Source of the DNA: a virus
Virus record (IMG/VR): IMGVR_UViG_3300027579_000002
Location: 1-50,165 of that record
Length of the DNA: 50,165 nucleotides
Direction: 5' to 3' (one strand)
The position numbers were made by a program, and so were the translations under genes. The notes beneath the pieces are model-generated. The model did no database searches. It was given only the letters and a program-made list of their open reading frames with translations, and was not told the origin of the DNA. Position 1 is the stretch's first letter, and the number at the start of each line of letters is the position of its first letter. Positions 37,379-46,575 of this stretch are shown here, piece after piece.

Positions 37379-37911
37379 CGTAAATTAACTTCTGCGTTCA
37401 ACGGTAAAATTCCAACGTTTTCAGACGTGAATGTGCGACGAGGAAAACTCGCACCCACGCTATCCATTGCAGATCGAAAGCGCAGTTCTACAGTTGTATC
37501 ATCAAATGAAGCGCCCACTCCCACGTAGGATTCTTCATATTGTGCCGTAGCAGAAGCAAGACTATACGATGCGTAATCAGTAATATTACCAGTGCTTGCC
37601 ATCCATACTGTTTTTAACGTAAGCTGACTAAGTCTATTGCCATTGCCTTCCTCGACCATCGCAATTGTAAATTCACTATGAGGAAATAATAAGCGTAAGA
37701 TTTCATTGTCTCCGTTCAATGCCGCTAGCGCTCCTTCCGCTCTAAAAGGAGCAAAACGATACACTGGCGAAGAAGTGCCGGGTACTGGCACTGCTGCAAA
37801 GTCTTTACCAAAAAAATAGTTTTGATAAAAATGATTGATTTCTGGCCTAGTCTTGGTCGCTGGAATTTTTATCTGCGCAAAATTAGCAATGTGGACAGTG
37901 GTAGTTGCCAT
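37375..37911 (-). CDS. Minor tail protein, gpL-like by position (178 aa)
   Basis: I choose ATG 37911 (MATTTVHIANFAQIKIPATK), two bases after the preceding stop. A beta-rich protein with YRFAPFRAEGALAALNGDNE and a C-terminal RRTFTSENVGILPLNAEVNL. Its place between a gpM-like and an NlpC/P60-like gene is that of lambda L, which in some tails binds an iron-sulphur cluster through Cys; this protein has no Cys, so the assignment is by order only. Confidence 0.5.
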   Translation of the reverse strand: MATTTVHIANFAQIKIPATKTRPEINHFYQNYFFGKDFAAVPVPGTSSPVYRFAPFRAEGALAALNGDNEILRLLFPHSEFTIAMVEEGNGNRLSQLTLKTVWMASTGNITDYASYSLASATAQYEESYVGVGASFDDTTVELRFRSAMDSVGASFPRRTFTSENVGILPLNAEVNLR

Positions 37912-37913
37912 AA

Positions 37914-38309
37914 TCAAACGCCAGAATAATCCAACTCACCAATAAGTCTCACTGTAACAGTGCTGCGTCCATTGAACACGCTTTCCACTTGCGGCGGTTC
38001 AGCATATTCCCACAGGATATTAGCAGGAGCTTGTAGAACGTTTTTCAAATCTGTGCTTATGCCAGAGAATACGGTATCAGGAAGCGTGAAACGAGCATAG
38101 CTACCATATTGGCCATAGTAATGATCAAGGATGGCTTTCGTATTGGCATCAGAAATGTTTTCAAACTGGAGATCAATAACGTGACCAAATGAACGATTAC
38201 CAAATACTCGCTTAACAGTGGCGCCAGACAGGCCACGGTAAGTTTTAGTGGGGAATTGTCCTGGAGAATAAGAACGCCCAGTTGGTTTAATGGAAGGAAA
38301 TACTGCCAT
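37914..38309 (-). CDS. Minor tail protein, gpM-like (131 aa)
   Basis: ATG 38309 overlaps the stop of the tape measure gene by one base (TGATG). MAVFPSIKPTGRSYSPGQFP continues KTYRGLSGATVKRVFGNRSF and then GHVIDLQFENISDANTKAIL, with a C-terminal strand set (STVTVRLIGELDYSGV). The fold order and size match distal tail proteins of the lambda M type (Phage_min_tail). It begins the M-L-K-J-like series. Confidence 0.6.
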   Translation of the reverse strand: MAVFPSIKPTGRSYSPGQFPTKTYRGLSGATVKRVFGNRSFGHVIDLQFENISDANTKAILDHYYGQYGSYARFTLPDTVFSGISTDLKNVLQAPANILWEYAEPPQVESVFNGRSTVTVRLIGELDYSGV

Positions 38310-41300
38310 CAGCGGATACCAATGCTAGAGCGAGTGGATGGGCTTTGCTTAATCTTATCGAGCGTCATTGACATGCCTCGTTGAGCACCGCCAACAATGG
38401 AAGCGCGACGAGTTTCTGCCATTGCTTGCTCTAATTGTTCCCGGCTAACGTATTCTACGCCATTGATCTTTGTAGTTTCAAACTTCATGCTCAGAGAAGG
38501 CGCTTGAGGCATGCCTGGAGCGCCGCCTCCCATGAGATCACGAGCAGATCGTCCACCGAGCTGCACAGGGATGGAGCGACCGTCTGGAAGGGGCACAACG
38601 GCTTCGTTGTACTTGCCTTCGCCCATTAAGCCAAGAGTGGGACCTCCCACAACTCCTCCATTAGCAAATGCCCTGAAGCCTCCTTTGGCAATGCCACCAT
38701 TGGCAAACACTGCACCTAGCTTTGGAGCAAATGGAGCAGCTCCGAGCGCATCTGCAGTGCCATTGAAAGAAGAACTAGTTCCGAATTGACCGGCAGATCC
38801 GCCTCCAAACATGCCGCCAAATCCACCCAGGAGACTTCCGGCCATGGAGGCAATCATGCCAATACCACCAAGCACGTTAGACGTGCCTCCCTCCTTGATT
38901 TGATTGATGCCAGCCATGATTCCCATGATGCTACCAGCAGCCATGCCAATACCGCCAACAACACCTGCCAGACTTTTCTGCCAAGTTTTGCCGGCAGCAC
39001 CATTTGGTCCCATTTCTTCACCGGCGGCGCCTACTGTCATTGCGCTATTCCAAACTGAAGCGTCCACTTGTCCTAATTGTTCTGCGTAGGCATTGGCGCT
39101 TTCAGTGAGGGAGCCAAGTTCTGGTATCTGAAGCGCATTTCCGCTGGCGTAATCCAATGAGAACATGCCACCAGACTGAGGCGTATATGGTCCGGCGCCT
39201 GTTGCGGCACCTCCGGTTCCAGTTAAAGCAGCAGTGTTAGCTTTAACGGCTTCTGTATTAAGCCTAGTTTCTTCGGTATTTTTGTCTTGAGCCTCAATAG
39301 GAGTAGTTGAAGGCTTCGTTTCTTCAGGCATATTCTCAGCCGCGCCTTTCGGGAAGAAGTTTTCAATGGCAAATTTAGAAAGTCCTTCCTTAAAGAATTT
39401 CTCCACAGGAGCCATGGCAAAGTCAAGGAAGATTGTCAGCACTCTATCCTTGAGACCTTCTTGGAATTTCTTGAGAGATTCCACTGCGTCTTCGCCGCTA
39501 ATAACTTCTTTGAGGAAACCTTTATAGTCGGAAGAAGTTTCAGTGACAAAGCTATCAATGGTCTCGCGAACAGCTTTAATATTGTCGCGAACTTTTTCAA
39601 GATCGTAAATGCGATTTAATTGTTCTGCCGTAGCGTCTTTATTTTCTTGGGCAATCCTAAGTCTTTTCTGCTCTTCTTCGCTAATCGCTCTCAATAAGGA
39701 TAGTTGATCTCGGAGACCTTTAATTGTCTGCTCTATCTGCAATGCACGCGCCGCTTTAATTCGCTCTAGTGTTACTTCTTTTAGGTTCTCAATTTCAGTT
39801 TTAATAAGTTTTTGCTGCTTAGCCTTTAACTCCCTAGTTTTATCTTCAATAATAAGATTTGCTTCTTGTTCTGCCGTCAATCCCTCATAACCATTGTTTA
39901 AATTCTCAAGCAGCATTGCTTGCTTCTGTATTTCAATATTTTCATCTCTAATTGCATCTTTAAACGGACGCTTTAATTTGATTTTTGCGCCTTGAACTGC
40001 AGTTTTTTCCTCTTCCTTGACAAGTTCTCGCTCATTTGCTGCTAGTTTCTCAAAAACTGCCAATTGTTTTTCGCGTACGCCCACTTGATATTCGCCAATA
40101 TCAGCCTTCTTTTGCGCCAAGGCTTCGTCGATGATTAACAGCTCAAAATTGCGCTTGTTAGCAGCAGACGCAATTTCGTACTCGGTTTCATCAATAATTT
40201 CAAGTTGGCGCTGTTGCTTTAATTTTTCTTCCGCTATTCTTTGGTTGTCGCGCAATTGAGCTATTGCTTCGCTATTGAAATCACGAAGCTGACGTTCGCG
40301 CTTTCCTTGCGTGCCCGAATCGGCAGGCAATGTCGCAATGGGTTTTGGCTCGTTAATTCCAATTCTTTGTCTTTGTCGCTCGGCAAGTCCCACTCCAACT
40401 TTTTGACGCTGCTCTAGATTTTTTGCTTCATTGCGCAATAATGGAACTTGCCCTCGTAGTTGATTAACGTCAACCTCCGTCCTGCCCTGTAAGTCATATC
40501 CAACCCTTTCAAGTTCCATTCTTTCTGCAAGAGTCGTCTGCGCGTAAATTTGAGTACTTCCTCTTCCTGCTTTCCTGCCTTTTTGTTCAAGACGGTCCAG
40601 CAGTTTAATTGAATCCTCAATGGCATTGCGTCGCCGTGTAGTCTCGTATAAATCAGCCTTGGCAATTTCTACGTTGCCGGTCCTGATAGCATCCTGCATT
40701 TTTGCCATTGCAGTCTTTGTTCTTTCTGCAGCTTCTGCGGCTTTATTTCCAACATTTAAAAATGCCGTGGCCACTGAGCCAAGCGCGACGACAAGCAGGC
40801 CAATGCCAGTAGAAGCCAGTAATCCTTTCACCGCCATTCCAAATCCAATCGTCGCCACTTGTGCTCCAGTGGCTGAAACGCCAACAAGACGCAAAACGCC
40901 AGCCAATACAGTTGCACGTGCTGCGGCAACAGCGCTGATACTCCCGCCCGCTTGGACCACTGCATTCATTGTGGCCAAGGTGCCCATGGCAAGCATTGCC
41001 GCCGCTCGCGTGGCGGCGAAAGACAAAGCAAGCACTGCAAGAGTGTTTACAACGCCAGTTAAATTTGTTCCCAAAGCCACAAAAACTGGGCCGAGAATAC
41101 TTCCTACTCCACCCGCAAAATCACTAACCGCTCTTGCCGCTTTTGTTACTTCTGTAACAAAATCTTCAATATCCTTCGCTTGATTAGCAATGGCCGGATC
41201 TCTTGCCGCAGCATTCAGCTCAGAAAGTTTTGCGGCAAGAGCTGCAATGCTTTGAGCATTTGCCCCGCTTGATTTCGCATCTTCTAACTGTTTTTTCACT

Positions 41301-43738
41301 CGCTCTTGTTCTCCAAATGCCAACGATGCAGCTTTGCTTAATTGAGACAATGAGCTTGAAAGTGGCAACAAAATAGCCTGAGCAGCAGCGTTTGCCAAAG
41401 GAGCAAAGCTTTCTAAAGTACGCTGAAAATCCCCTTGAACTGTGTTTAATAAACCTTGCAATGATCGTCCTGCCGCTTGCGCTCCGGTGCCAAAGCGCGT
41501 CATCAGTTCATCAGCCACTTTTGCAAACGTATCCCTAAACTTACTGCCAACAAACTCGCCGTCCTCCATCGCCTTGCTAAATTCCTTGACGGACATACCA
41601 GCAGCTTTTGCAAAAATCGCAAGAGCACCAGGTAGCACATCACCCAATTGCCCCTTAAGCTCTTCACTCATGATTTGGCCTTTGCTTGCCATTTGCCCAA
41701 AGGCATAAATAACGCGCTCGGCTTTATCAGGCGTCAGTTGCAATGCAGCAGTGGCTGCACTGATGCCAGTGAATAGCTTTTCAATGGACCCCGAATCAAA
41801 GTCAGCGGGAGCCATTGAGGCATAAAGTTTTGTAAAACCAGAGCGCGTTGTCTCAAGATTTAAGCCAAATGCACGTTGTACGTTATCAACGTACAAAAGT
41901 TCCTTCGCGAATGTGCCAGTGTCTTGCGTGGCAGTCTGAAGGGCATTGTTATATTGTTGCTGACTCTTTGCTGCATTTAGAATTTGCCCCGGTAAGCTTT
42001 GTACAAATGCAAGCCCTTTATATGCCGTACCAAATAGCAATACTTGCTTAACAGCAAAACCAAATTCGCTTGCAATTTCCTTTAAGCCGCCAACAAGAGG
42101 AATCTGGGATGCACGAAACTGTTTCATTGACTGACTTGCCACGTCTAACCCAGTCTTAAATTTCTCCATTTGGCTACCAGCGCCAATAAAAGTGGCTGGA
42201 CCTTGACGACCACCAAGGGGGCTATCTTCCGGGAAACCGCCCGGAGGAACGTAACCACCTCCACGACCGCCTCCAGAGCCGCCAGCGGATGTTACTGCGT
42301 TGAAACGCATCTGACTGGGTGGAGTGGTTCCGCCAGTAGCAGGCAATGCCAAACGTGGAGAGCCAGTGCGAGGACTTGTAGGAGGAAGAGCACTCCTTTG
42401 CCCTGTATAGTCAACGACTTTTACTGGAATTATCGCTTGAGCTTCTGCACTGCGCAAAGCTCCTACTACCTTTGTAATGAGAGAGCTAACTGCATCTCCA
42501 ATTTTTGCTTTTACTGCTCTACTCTCAGCATCTTGCAATGCTTGAGCTAAATAGGCGAACGCCCCCATGGCATCTTTGATTCCCATGGTCGTCTGAGTCA
42601 CATCCACTTCGATTACAGTAAATGTGCGGCGCAAGAAGTCTTCAATATTTTTCTGTAAAGCAGCGTAAATACGCTTGGTATCTACTAGCACGCCAGATTC
42701 GCCACCCGCTTGCTGACCAATAAGTTGCTGAATAATTGCTTCTGTTCCTTGAGCGATAGAAGTTTTCTGCGTGACGCTAGGTAGTAATCCGGCAACTTTT
42801 GGTAATGGTTGAAGTTTGGCCGCTTGCGCCGCCTGTTGCTGAGCCATTTGCTGACGCATCGCAGCCGGATCCATGCCAAGCATGTTGAATAAGCCACGCG
42901 CAAATGTATCTAAAACTCCTTTAAGTGGACCATTCCCAACATCGCGCAATTGGTTTTTGATATTACCAAGAATATTCTCGGCAATGTCTTGATTTAACTC
43001 CGTAACAAGCTTTTCAATTAACGGATCCTTCTTGAGCCTTGAAACGCCGCCAATACCCTGCTCTTTTGCAAGAGCTTGAAGTTGCTTGACGGTTAAATCC
43101 TCAAGAGCTTTTTTCAGTCGCTCAGAACGTCCTACTTCCGTGGCTTGCGGAACATTACCGCCCGATAAGCCCTGTGAGCGCATGTATTCAAAAAGCCCTG
43201 CCGCACCAGTTGGCCCGGCAGAAAAACCTCTTTCAACTTCCGCTTTAACTTTAACGCTAATGCCAGATAATTTTTGCTGTACTGCTTTCTTAAATTCCGA
43301 AACATCTGCATTTGTGATGGACGGTTTAATGCTGGTTGCAATACGTAGCTTGCCGCCGCCTTGCTTGATTTGCTGGTTTTGAGCAAGCCTTTCCTTAATA
43401 GACGCAACAACTTTATCAACGTCCTTACCAGTGGCACCGTTCTTAATGCCAACAGGAATTTCTACCTTGCGAAGTTCGCGCAGATCGTCAAGCCTTCCTT
43501 TGATTTTGTCAAACTCATTTTTTGTTAATCCGCCGACAAGATTCAGCTCAACAGTAAATTTTTTGCCGCGAATGTACCTATCAAGAAGTCGATATTGATC
43601 TGCAATTGCTTTCTTGTCAAACCTGATGGCAATGGGAACAGACTGTCCGCCGAGTTGCGTGCCAATTGTGCTTAATTGCTGCCTAAAAAATGCCAGGTCA
43701 AGACTTACCTTCAGCTTCAATTCGGCGTCTTGAGCCAT
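38309..43738 (-). CDS. Tape measure protein (1809 aa)
   Basis: ATG 43738, MAQDAELKLKVSLDLAFFRQ. The largest gene of the window. Residues about 560-780 are a tape-measure domain (EFGFAVKQVLLFGTAYKGLA, LQLTPDKAERVIYAFGQMAS, LKGQLGDVLPGALAIFAKAA, then MSVKEFSKAMEDGEF). A hydrophobic region follows (LNTLAVLALS..., VKGLLASTGIGLLVVALGSV), then coiled coils (KQRQLEIIDETEYEIASAAN) and Gly-rich C-terminal repeats (GGIGMAAGSIMGIMAGINQI). Residues 213-247 resemble a SAP-like motif (LTVKQLQALAKEQGIGGVSR). Tape measures set tail length; if the usual 0.15 nm per residue holds, the tail is about 250-270 nm long. A long tail without sheath genes fits a siphovirus. Confidence 0.9.
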   Translation of the reverse strand: MAQDAELKLKVSLDLAFFRQQLSTIGTQLGGQSVPIAIRFDKKAIADQYRLLDRYIRGKKFTVELNLVGGLTKNEFDKIKGRLDDLRELRKVEIPVGIKNGATGKDVDKVVASIKERLAQNQQIKQGGGKLRIATSIKPSITNADVSEFKKAVQQKLSGISVKVKAEVERGFSAGPTGAAGLFEYMRSQGLSGGNVPQATEVGRSERLKKALEDLTVKQLQALAKEQGIGGVSRLKKDPLIEKLVTELNQDIAENILGNIKNQLRDVGNGPLKGVLDTFARGLFNMLGMDPAAMRQQMAQQQAAQAAKLQPLPKVAGLLPSVTQKTSIAQGTEAIIQQLIGQQAGGESGVLVDTKRIYAALQKNIEDFLRRTFTVIEVDVTQTTMGIKDAMGAFAYLAQALQDAESRAVKAKIGDAVSSLITKVVGALRSAEAQAIIPVKVVDYTGQRSALPPTSPRTGSPRLALPATGGTTPPSQMRFNAVTSAGGSGGGRGGGYVPPGGFPEDSPLGGRQGPATFIGAGSQMEKFKTGLDVASQSMKQFRASQIPLVGGLKEIASEFGFAVKQVLLFGTAYKGLAFVQSLPGQILNAAKSQQQYNNALQTATQDTGTFAKELLYVDNVQRAFGLNLETTRSGFTKLYASMAPADFDSGSIEKLFTGISAATAALQLTPDKAERVIYAFGQMASKGQIMSEELKGQLGDVLPGALAIFAKAAGMSVKEFSKAMEDGEFVGSKFRDTFAKVADELMTRFGTGAQAAGRSLQGLLNTVQGDFQRTLESFAPLANAAAQAILLPLSSSLSQLSKAASLAFGEQERVKKQLEDAKSSGANAQSIAALAAKLSELNAAARDPAIANQAKDIEDFVTEVTKAARAVSDFAGGVGSILGPVFVALGTNLTGVVNTLAVLALSFAATRAAAMLAMGTLATMNAVVQAGGSISAVAAARATVLAGVLRLVGVSATGAQVATIGFGMAVKGLLASTGIGLLVVALGSVATAFLNVGNKAAEAAERTKTAMAKMQDAIRTGNVEIAKADLYETTRRRNAIEDSIKLLDRLEQKGRKAGRGSTQIYAQTTLAERMELERVGYDLQGRTEVDVNQLRGQVPLLRNEAKNLEQRQKVGVGLAERQRQRIGINEPKPIATLPADSGTQGKRERQLRDFNSEAIAQLRDNQRIAEEKLKQQRQLEIIDETEYEIASAANKRNFELLIIDEALAQKKADIGEYQVGVREKQLAVFEKLAANERELVKEEEKTAVQGAKIKLKRPFKDAIRDENIEIQKQAMLLENLNNGYEGLTAEQEANLIIEDKTRELKAKQQKLIKTEIENLKEVTLERIKAARALQIEQTIKGLRDQLSLLRAISEEEQKRLRIAQENKDATAEQLNRIYDLEKVRDNIKAVRETIDSFVTETSSDYKGFLKEVISGEDAVESLKKFQEGLKDRVLTIFLDFAMAPVEKFFKEGLSKFAIENFFPKGAAENMPEETKPSTTPIEAQDKNTEETRLNTEAVKANTAALTGTGGAATGAGPYTPQSGGMFSLDYASGNALQIPELGSLTESANAYAEQLGQVDASVWNSAMTVGAAGEEMGPNGAAGKTWQKSLAGVVGGIGMAAGSIMGIMAGINQIKEGGTSNVLGGIGMIASMAGSLLGGFGGMFGGGSAGQFGTSSSFNGTADALGAAPFAPKLGAVFANGGIAKGGFRAFANGGVVGGPTLGLMGEGKYNEAVVPLPDGRSIPVQLGGRSARDLMGGGAPGMPQAPSLSMKFETTKINGVEYVSREQLEQAMAETRRASIVGGAQRGMSMTLDKIKQSPSTRSSIGIR

Positions 43739-43772
43739 CTGTCTTTACGTCTACATTCCTTTCATTCTATAA

Positions 43773-44746
43773 TCATTGTTCCTGATTGCGCCCAGCAAAA
43801 GCCTTCATTTCATCAGCAAGCAATGCAATAACGCGCCCATCCATTCTTCTCGTCTTCATTAAACGTTGCAGAACAATCAAGCTTGCATCTGTCACGCCAT
43901 CTTCCTTCTTGATCTGCTTCGTATCAAACGGCAGGAAATCTTCAGGCTTCACCTTGCTCTTCTTGCCCGCCATCATTCCTGCTGCCATGGTGCCAAGCTT
44001 GGCCACAGCAACGCTACTGACATTGTATTTAGCAATGTCATGACGATCAAGATATTTCAGTGCACGCTTAACGTCATCAAGCTTCTGGAGGCCAAAATTT
44101 TTGGCGCTCCATCGCTCGTCTTTAAAGTCAGAAGCTGAGAGCCTGAAATAGATTTCGTTCCAATCTGTCAGGCTCTTAAGCTGTTTTCTGGCTTGCGCTT
44201 CAAGCCTTTCTGCTACTGAGGAGAATTCCTCTTCGTCGCTTTTTTTGCTTCTGCAGCCTCCTGCGTCTCAGCATTCTGCTCTTCAGCAATAAACTCAACC
44301 ACTTTTGCAATGGCTTTGCGAGGAAGATTTTTGGTGTCTTCAATCTCCCAATCGCCAAGATCGCGCCATTCGCCATCGATAAGACCCTGCCCACGAGAAC
44401 GGATGAAGGCAGTGACCATTCGAGCGTTAGTGGCTTCCACTGACGAACCACTGGTGATCATGCTCAGTGTCTCCTCTGTGAATTCAGAGAGCAGCTCGGC
44501 TTCCGAAATGGAACCACCGCCTTGCAGCAGTGCAAAGGCCTCATCCAGGGGAATCTCACGCGAGGCAGCAATGCGCTTTGCAAGCTGAACGGCGCGAATA
44601 GTGGCTTGACTTTGCAGCTTGCTGATTTCCTCCTGTTCGATGGATTCAGCAACAAGCCAACTGCCATATTTCTTCAGGCGGATTTCGGGCAGCAGCTCAA
44701 AATAGCCTTCAGTCTTGGTTTGGACTAGGAAGCTGTATTTGCTCAT
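43773..44746 (-). CDS. Tail assembly chaperone fusion (gpGT-like) by -1 frameshift at A7
   Basis: The upstream frame runs from ATG 44746; the slippery site is A-AAA-AAA at 44246-44240 in codons GCA AAA AAA GCG. After a -1 slip the frame continues AGC GAC GAA GAG ... and stays open to 43773, giving about 324 residues (169 + 155). In lambda and relatives G and GT are made from one start by a -1 slip, and the longer form binds the tail tube and tape measure. The downstream frame has no good start at the right place (a GTG far inside at 44006 gives only 77 residues), which also favours frameshifting. It precedes the tape measure, as expected. Confidence 0.75.
44213..44746 (-). CDS. Tail assembly chaperone, short form (gpG-like, 177 aa)
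   Basis: ATG 44746, MSKYSFLVQTKTEGYFELLP. Zero-frame product, mostly helical with EQEEISKLQSQATIRAVQLA and an acidic C-terminal part (FIAEEQNAETQEAAEAKKAT) ending KRNSPQ. This order (beta-rich start, helical body, acidic/basic end) suits a tail chaperone. It is the major product if no slip occurs. Upstream in-frame TTG is rejected because it overlaps the previous gene further. Confidence 0.7.
   Translation of the reverse strand: MSKYSFLVQTKTEGYFELLPEIRLKKYGSWLVAESIEQEEISKLQSQATIRAVQLAKRIAASREIPLDEAFALLQGGGSISEAELLSEFTEETLSMITSGSSVEATNARMVTAFIRSRGQGLIDGEWRDLGDWEIEDTKNLPRKAIAKVVEFIAEEQNAETQEAAEAKKATKRNSPQ
44240..44246 (-). promoter_or_regulatory. Slippery heptamer A AAA AAA for -1 frameshifting
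   Basis: On the minus strand seven A's lie in the codon phase gcA AAA AAA gcg. Both tRNALys can re-pair after one base back. The zero-frame stop is 27-29 bases downstream. A following stem-loop was not obvious by eye. Confidence 0.7.
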
Positions 44747-44972
44747 GATCAAGAATGTTTAACAATGCGTTGAACACCTTCACTCGCTCATGGGAAGAAC
44801 GAAACTCAGGCGGCACTTCAACCAGCATTGAATGATTGTCGTTGCTTATTCTAATGGTGGTTTCTTTGCAGGAAATAAGGCACAGTATGCCCACTTCCAA
44901 CGCGGTGCCATCAATCAAGCAATTAATAGCATGCACTGTATTGTCAGTGCTCCATAGATAGTCAATTCTCAT
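44709..44972 (-). CDS. Hypothetical protein in the tail operon (87 aa)
   Basis: ATG 44972 overlaps the preceding stop as ATGA, and the 3' end overlaps the chaperone gene by 38 bases. MRIDYLWSTDNTVHAINCLI is followed by beta strands (LEVGILCLISCKETTIRISN) and a C-terminal helix. The position between the gp10-like and chaperone genes suggests a minor tail or connector role. No family recognised. Confidence 0.5.
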   Translation of the reverse strand: MRIDYLWSTDNTVHAINCLIDGTALEVGILCLISCKETTIRISNDNHSMLVEVPPEFRSSHERVKVFNALLNILDHEQIQLPSPNQD

Positions 44973-45430
44973 CGTCCCATTGCAAAGCGAATGCGCTGCA
45001 AGAGCTGCTGTTTAATAGCACTTTGCTCAAATCTGCTCGGAATAGCAATATCTTGAGTCCATGGTCTAGCAAATGGCACGTTTGTTCCTTTCAGCGCGTC
45101 GTGAACATACCGAGCATAAGCCTGCCCACTGCTATTGGTGGCGTCCCAATTCCAAGTGGCTTCAGCTCCAGATGATGATAGCGACACATCAAAGCTATCC
45201 CTGCCGCTCTTGTACAGAGTGCCAAGGTCGTAAATATCACGATTTCCTGCATTGATAAAACTTCCGTCTTTTCTTTTCGTGTCCCGGCCGTAGTCCCATT
45301 TCTCCTCAAAGAATTGATCGCGAAAGTGATCGTTCACGTCAAAACGCGTCCAAGTTTCAAAAGCCTTAGAAAGTTTGGCTTCTATAAGCTTGGCATTGAT
45401 AATTGTTCCGCCAACGATAACTGCTGTCAT
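44969..45430 (-). CDS. HK97 gp10-like neck/tail completion protein (153 aa)
   Basis: ATG 45430 overlaps the stop of the tail terminator gene (TAATG). MTAVIVGGTIINAKLIEAKL continues with an FFEEKWDYGRDTKRKDGSF segment and GTLYKSGRDSF and ends RFAMGR. The order (N-terminal amphipathic helix, then basic body, DLGTLYxSG, beta strands) resembles the HK97 gp10/tail-completion family that joins neck and tail. Assignment is moderate because similarity is judged by eye. Confidence 0.45.
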   Translation of the reverse strand: MTAVIVGGTIINAKLIEAKLSKAFETWTRFDVNDHFRDQFFEEKWDYGRDTKRKDGSFINAGNRDIYDLGTLYKSGRDSFDVSLSSSGAEATWNWDATNSSGQAYARYVHDALKGTNVPFARPWTQDIAIPSRFEQSAIKQQLLQRIRFAMGR

Positions 45431-45840
45431 TAGCTTGCCGGATATAATTGTTTGACAATGCGATCAGGAATAATAAATTGACATTGCTCGTAGGCGATGT
45501 CGTCACCAGGAAAATACGAAGGAGTGCAATCAGGAAACCTCCTGACCATCCTTTCCATCGCTTCATTCAATGTGGCGCTGCTCGGTGTGAACTGAGCAAG
45601 CCTCACTTCCCATAATTGATTAACCTGCACCATTCCCACCATGGCACGAGGCAGTCGATTGGGGAACTCTCGCATGGTCACTTCTAAGCCTTTCACTTTC
45701 CATTCCTTTGGCACGCTTTGTCTGCCCACTACATAGACGGCAGGAAGCGTTGAATTATTTGGCAGCGTATAATTGCCAATAAGATTAGGCGATGCAGAAA
45801 GCAGCTCAGTAACAGTTTCGCGTAGTTGTGAAATGTTCAT
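45430..45840 (-). CDS. Tail terminator-like protein (136 aa)
   Basis: ATG 45840, MNISQLRETVTELLSASPNL. Helix, then beta (LPAVYVVGRQ; QLWEVRLAQF), then a helix (LNEAMERMVRRFPDC) and a hairpin, the order of tail terminator proteins that cap the tube. It lies directly between the tail tube gene and the gp10-like gene. The stem-loop at 45846-45869 stands just before its start. Confidence 0.5.
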   Translation of the reverse strand: MNISQLRETVTELLSASPNLIGNYTLPNNSTLPAVYVVGRQSVPKEWKVKGLEVTMREFPNRLPRAMVGMVQVNQLWEVRLAQFTPSSATLNEAMERMVRRFPDCTPSYFPGDDIAYEQCQFIIPDRIVKQLYPAS

Positions 45841-45845
45841 TAAAA

Positions 45846-45869
45846 AGCCTGTTCCCGTAGGAACAGGCT
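45846..45869 (-). terminator. Stem-loop with T5 tract after the tail tube gene
   Basis: On the minus strand AGCCTGTTCC-TACG-GGAACAGGCT is followed by TTTTTA and then ATG 45840. It can end part of the abundant tail tube transcript. A weaker stem (AACAC-N10-GTGTT) lies at about 45929-45948. Confidence 0.7.
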
Positions 45870-45969
45870 AGCGAAAACGAAGGTGCAATCCTGAAAAATG
45901 GACTAAGAGCGGCGCCTTTGGCCGAAAAACACGCTGAAATCAGTGTTTGCTTCCTCAGTTTAACAGTGA

Positions 45970-46548
45970 TCAAGAATTGGGAGCGCTCGGGATGAGGCTG
46001 CCAGTATTTTCAGCATTCTGGTGAATACCAATACGACCACGGCTCACAAGATCAAAAGTCACCTCAACGAGGTTATCAGCAGGATAGCTCTCGTTATAGT
46101 TCATCACGCGACCCACATAAGCCACGCGGTCGTAGTAGAAAGTAGTGCCAGACGAGCCGAGTTGCTTGTTGATTTCTACGTACACTTCAGCGTTCTTGTC
46201 GTAGCGCGAAGAGCTAATCACTTGGAAAGCTTCATCAAAGCTGTTCGGCAGGAACACAGTGCCATCAACATCCTTCTGGAAGTAGGAAGTGATGGAAGCA
46301 GTGGCTTGGCTGGTAACGATTACGCTATCAGCAAAACCGCCGCCACCAAGCAGATAGAACTCTTGGTTGTTGTCATTGAACGCAACAGATGCAGTAGTGG
46401 CTGCTTGCAGCGTATAAAGAGTGGGGGCGCCGCTAACAGTGAAGGTGGCGCCAGACTGAGTGATGATGGGACGAGAAGTGCCGCCAATGGAACCCACGCG
46501 GACAATCACATCTTGACTCTTCACCAATTCCGTGGGATGGTAGAGCAT
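45970..46548 (-). CDS. Major tail (tube) protein candidate (192 aa)
   Basis: ATG 46548, MLYHPTELVKSQDVIVRVGS; GAGGAAA-N6 before it gives a fair ribosome site. All-beta with Gly/Ser/Thr, including SITSYFQKDVDGTVFLPNSF and YDRVAYVGRVMNYNESYPAD and VEVTFDLVSRGRIGI near the end. Abundant tail tubes have this composition. The place between head completion and tail terminator genes and the terminator behind it support a highly expressed tube protein. An alternative is a head-tail joining protein. Confidence 0.6.
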   Translation of the reverse strand: MLYHPTELVKSQDVIVRVGSIGGTSRPIITQSGATFTVSGAPTLYTLQAATTASVAFNDNNQEFYLLGGGGFADSVIVTSQATASITSYFQKDVDGTVFLPNSFDEAFQVISSSRYDKNAEVYVEINKQLGSSGTTFYYDRVAYVGRVMNYNESYPADNLVEVTFDLVSRGRIGIHQNAENTGSLIPSAPNS

Positions 46549-46575
46549 GAGAATTTCCTCAATGAAAGAAGAGAG

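Noticed and set aside
43773-44006. A separate 77-aa gene from a GTG start
   Set aside because: The frame extends 234 bases further upstream to the A7 site, so it is better read as the C-terminal part of the frameshift product.
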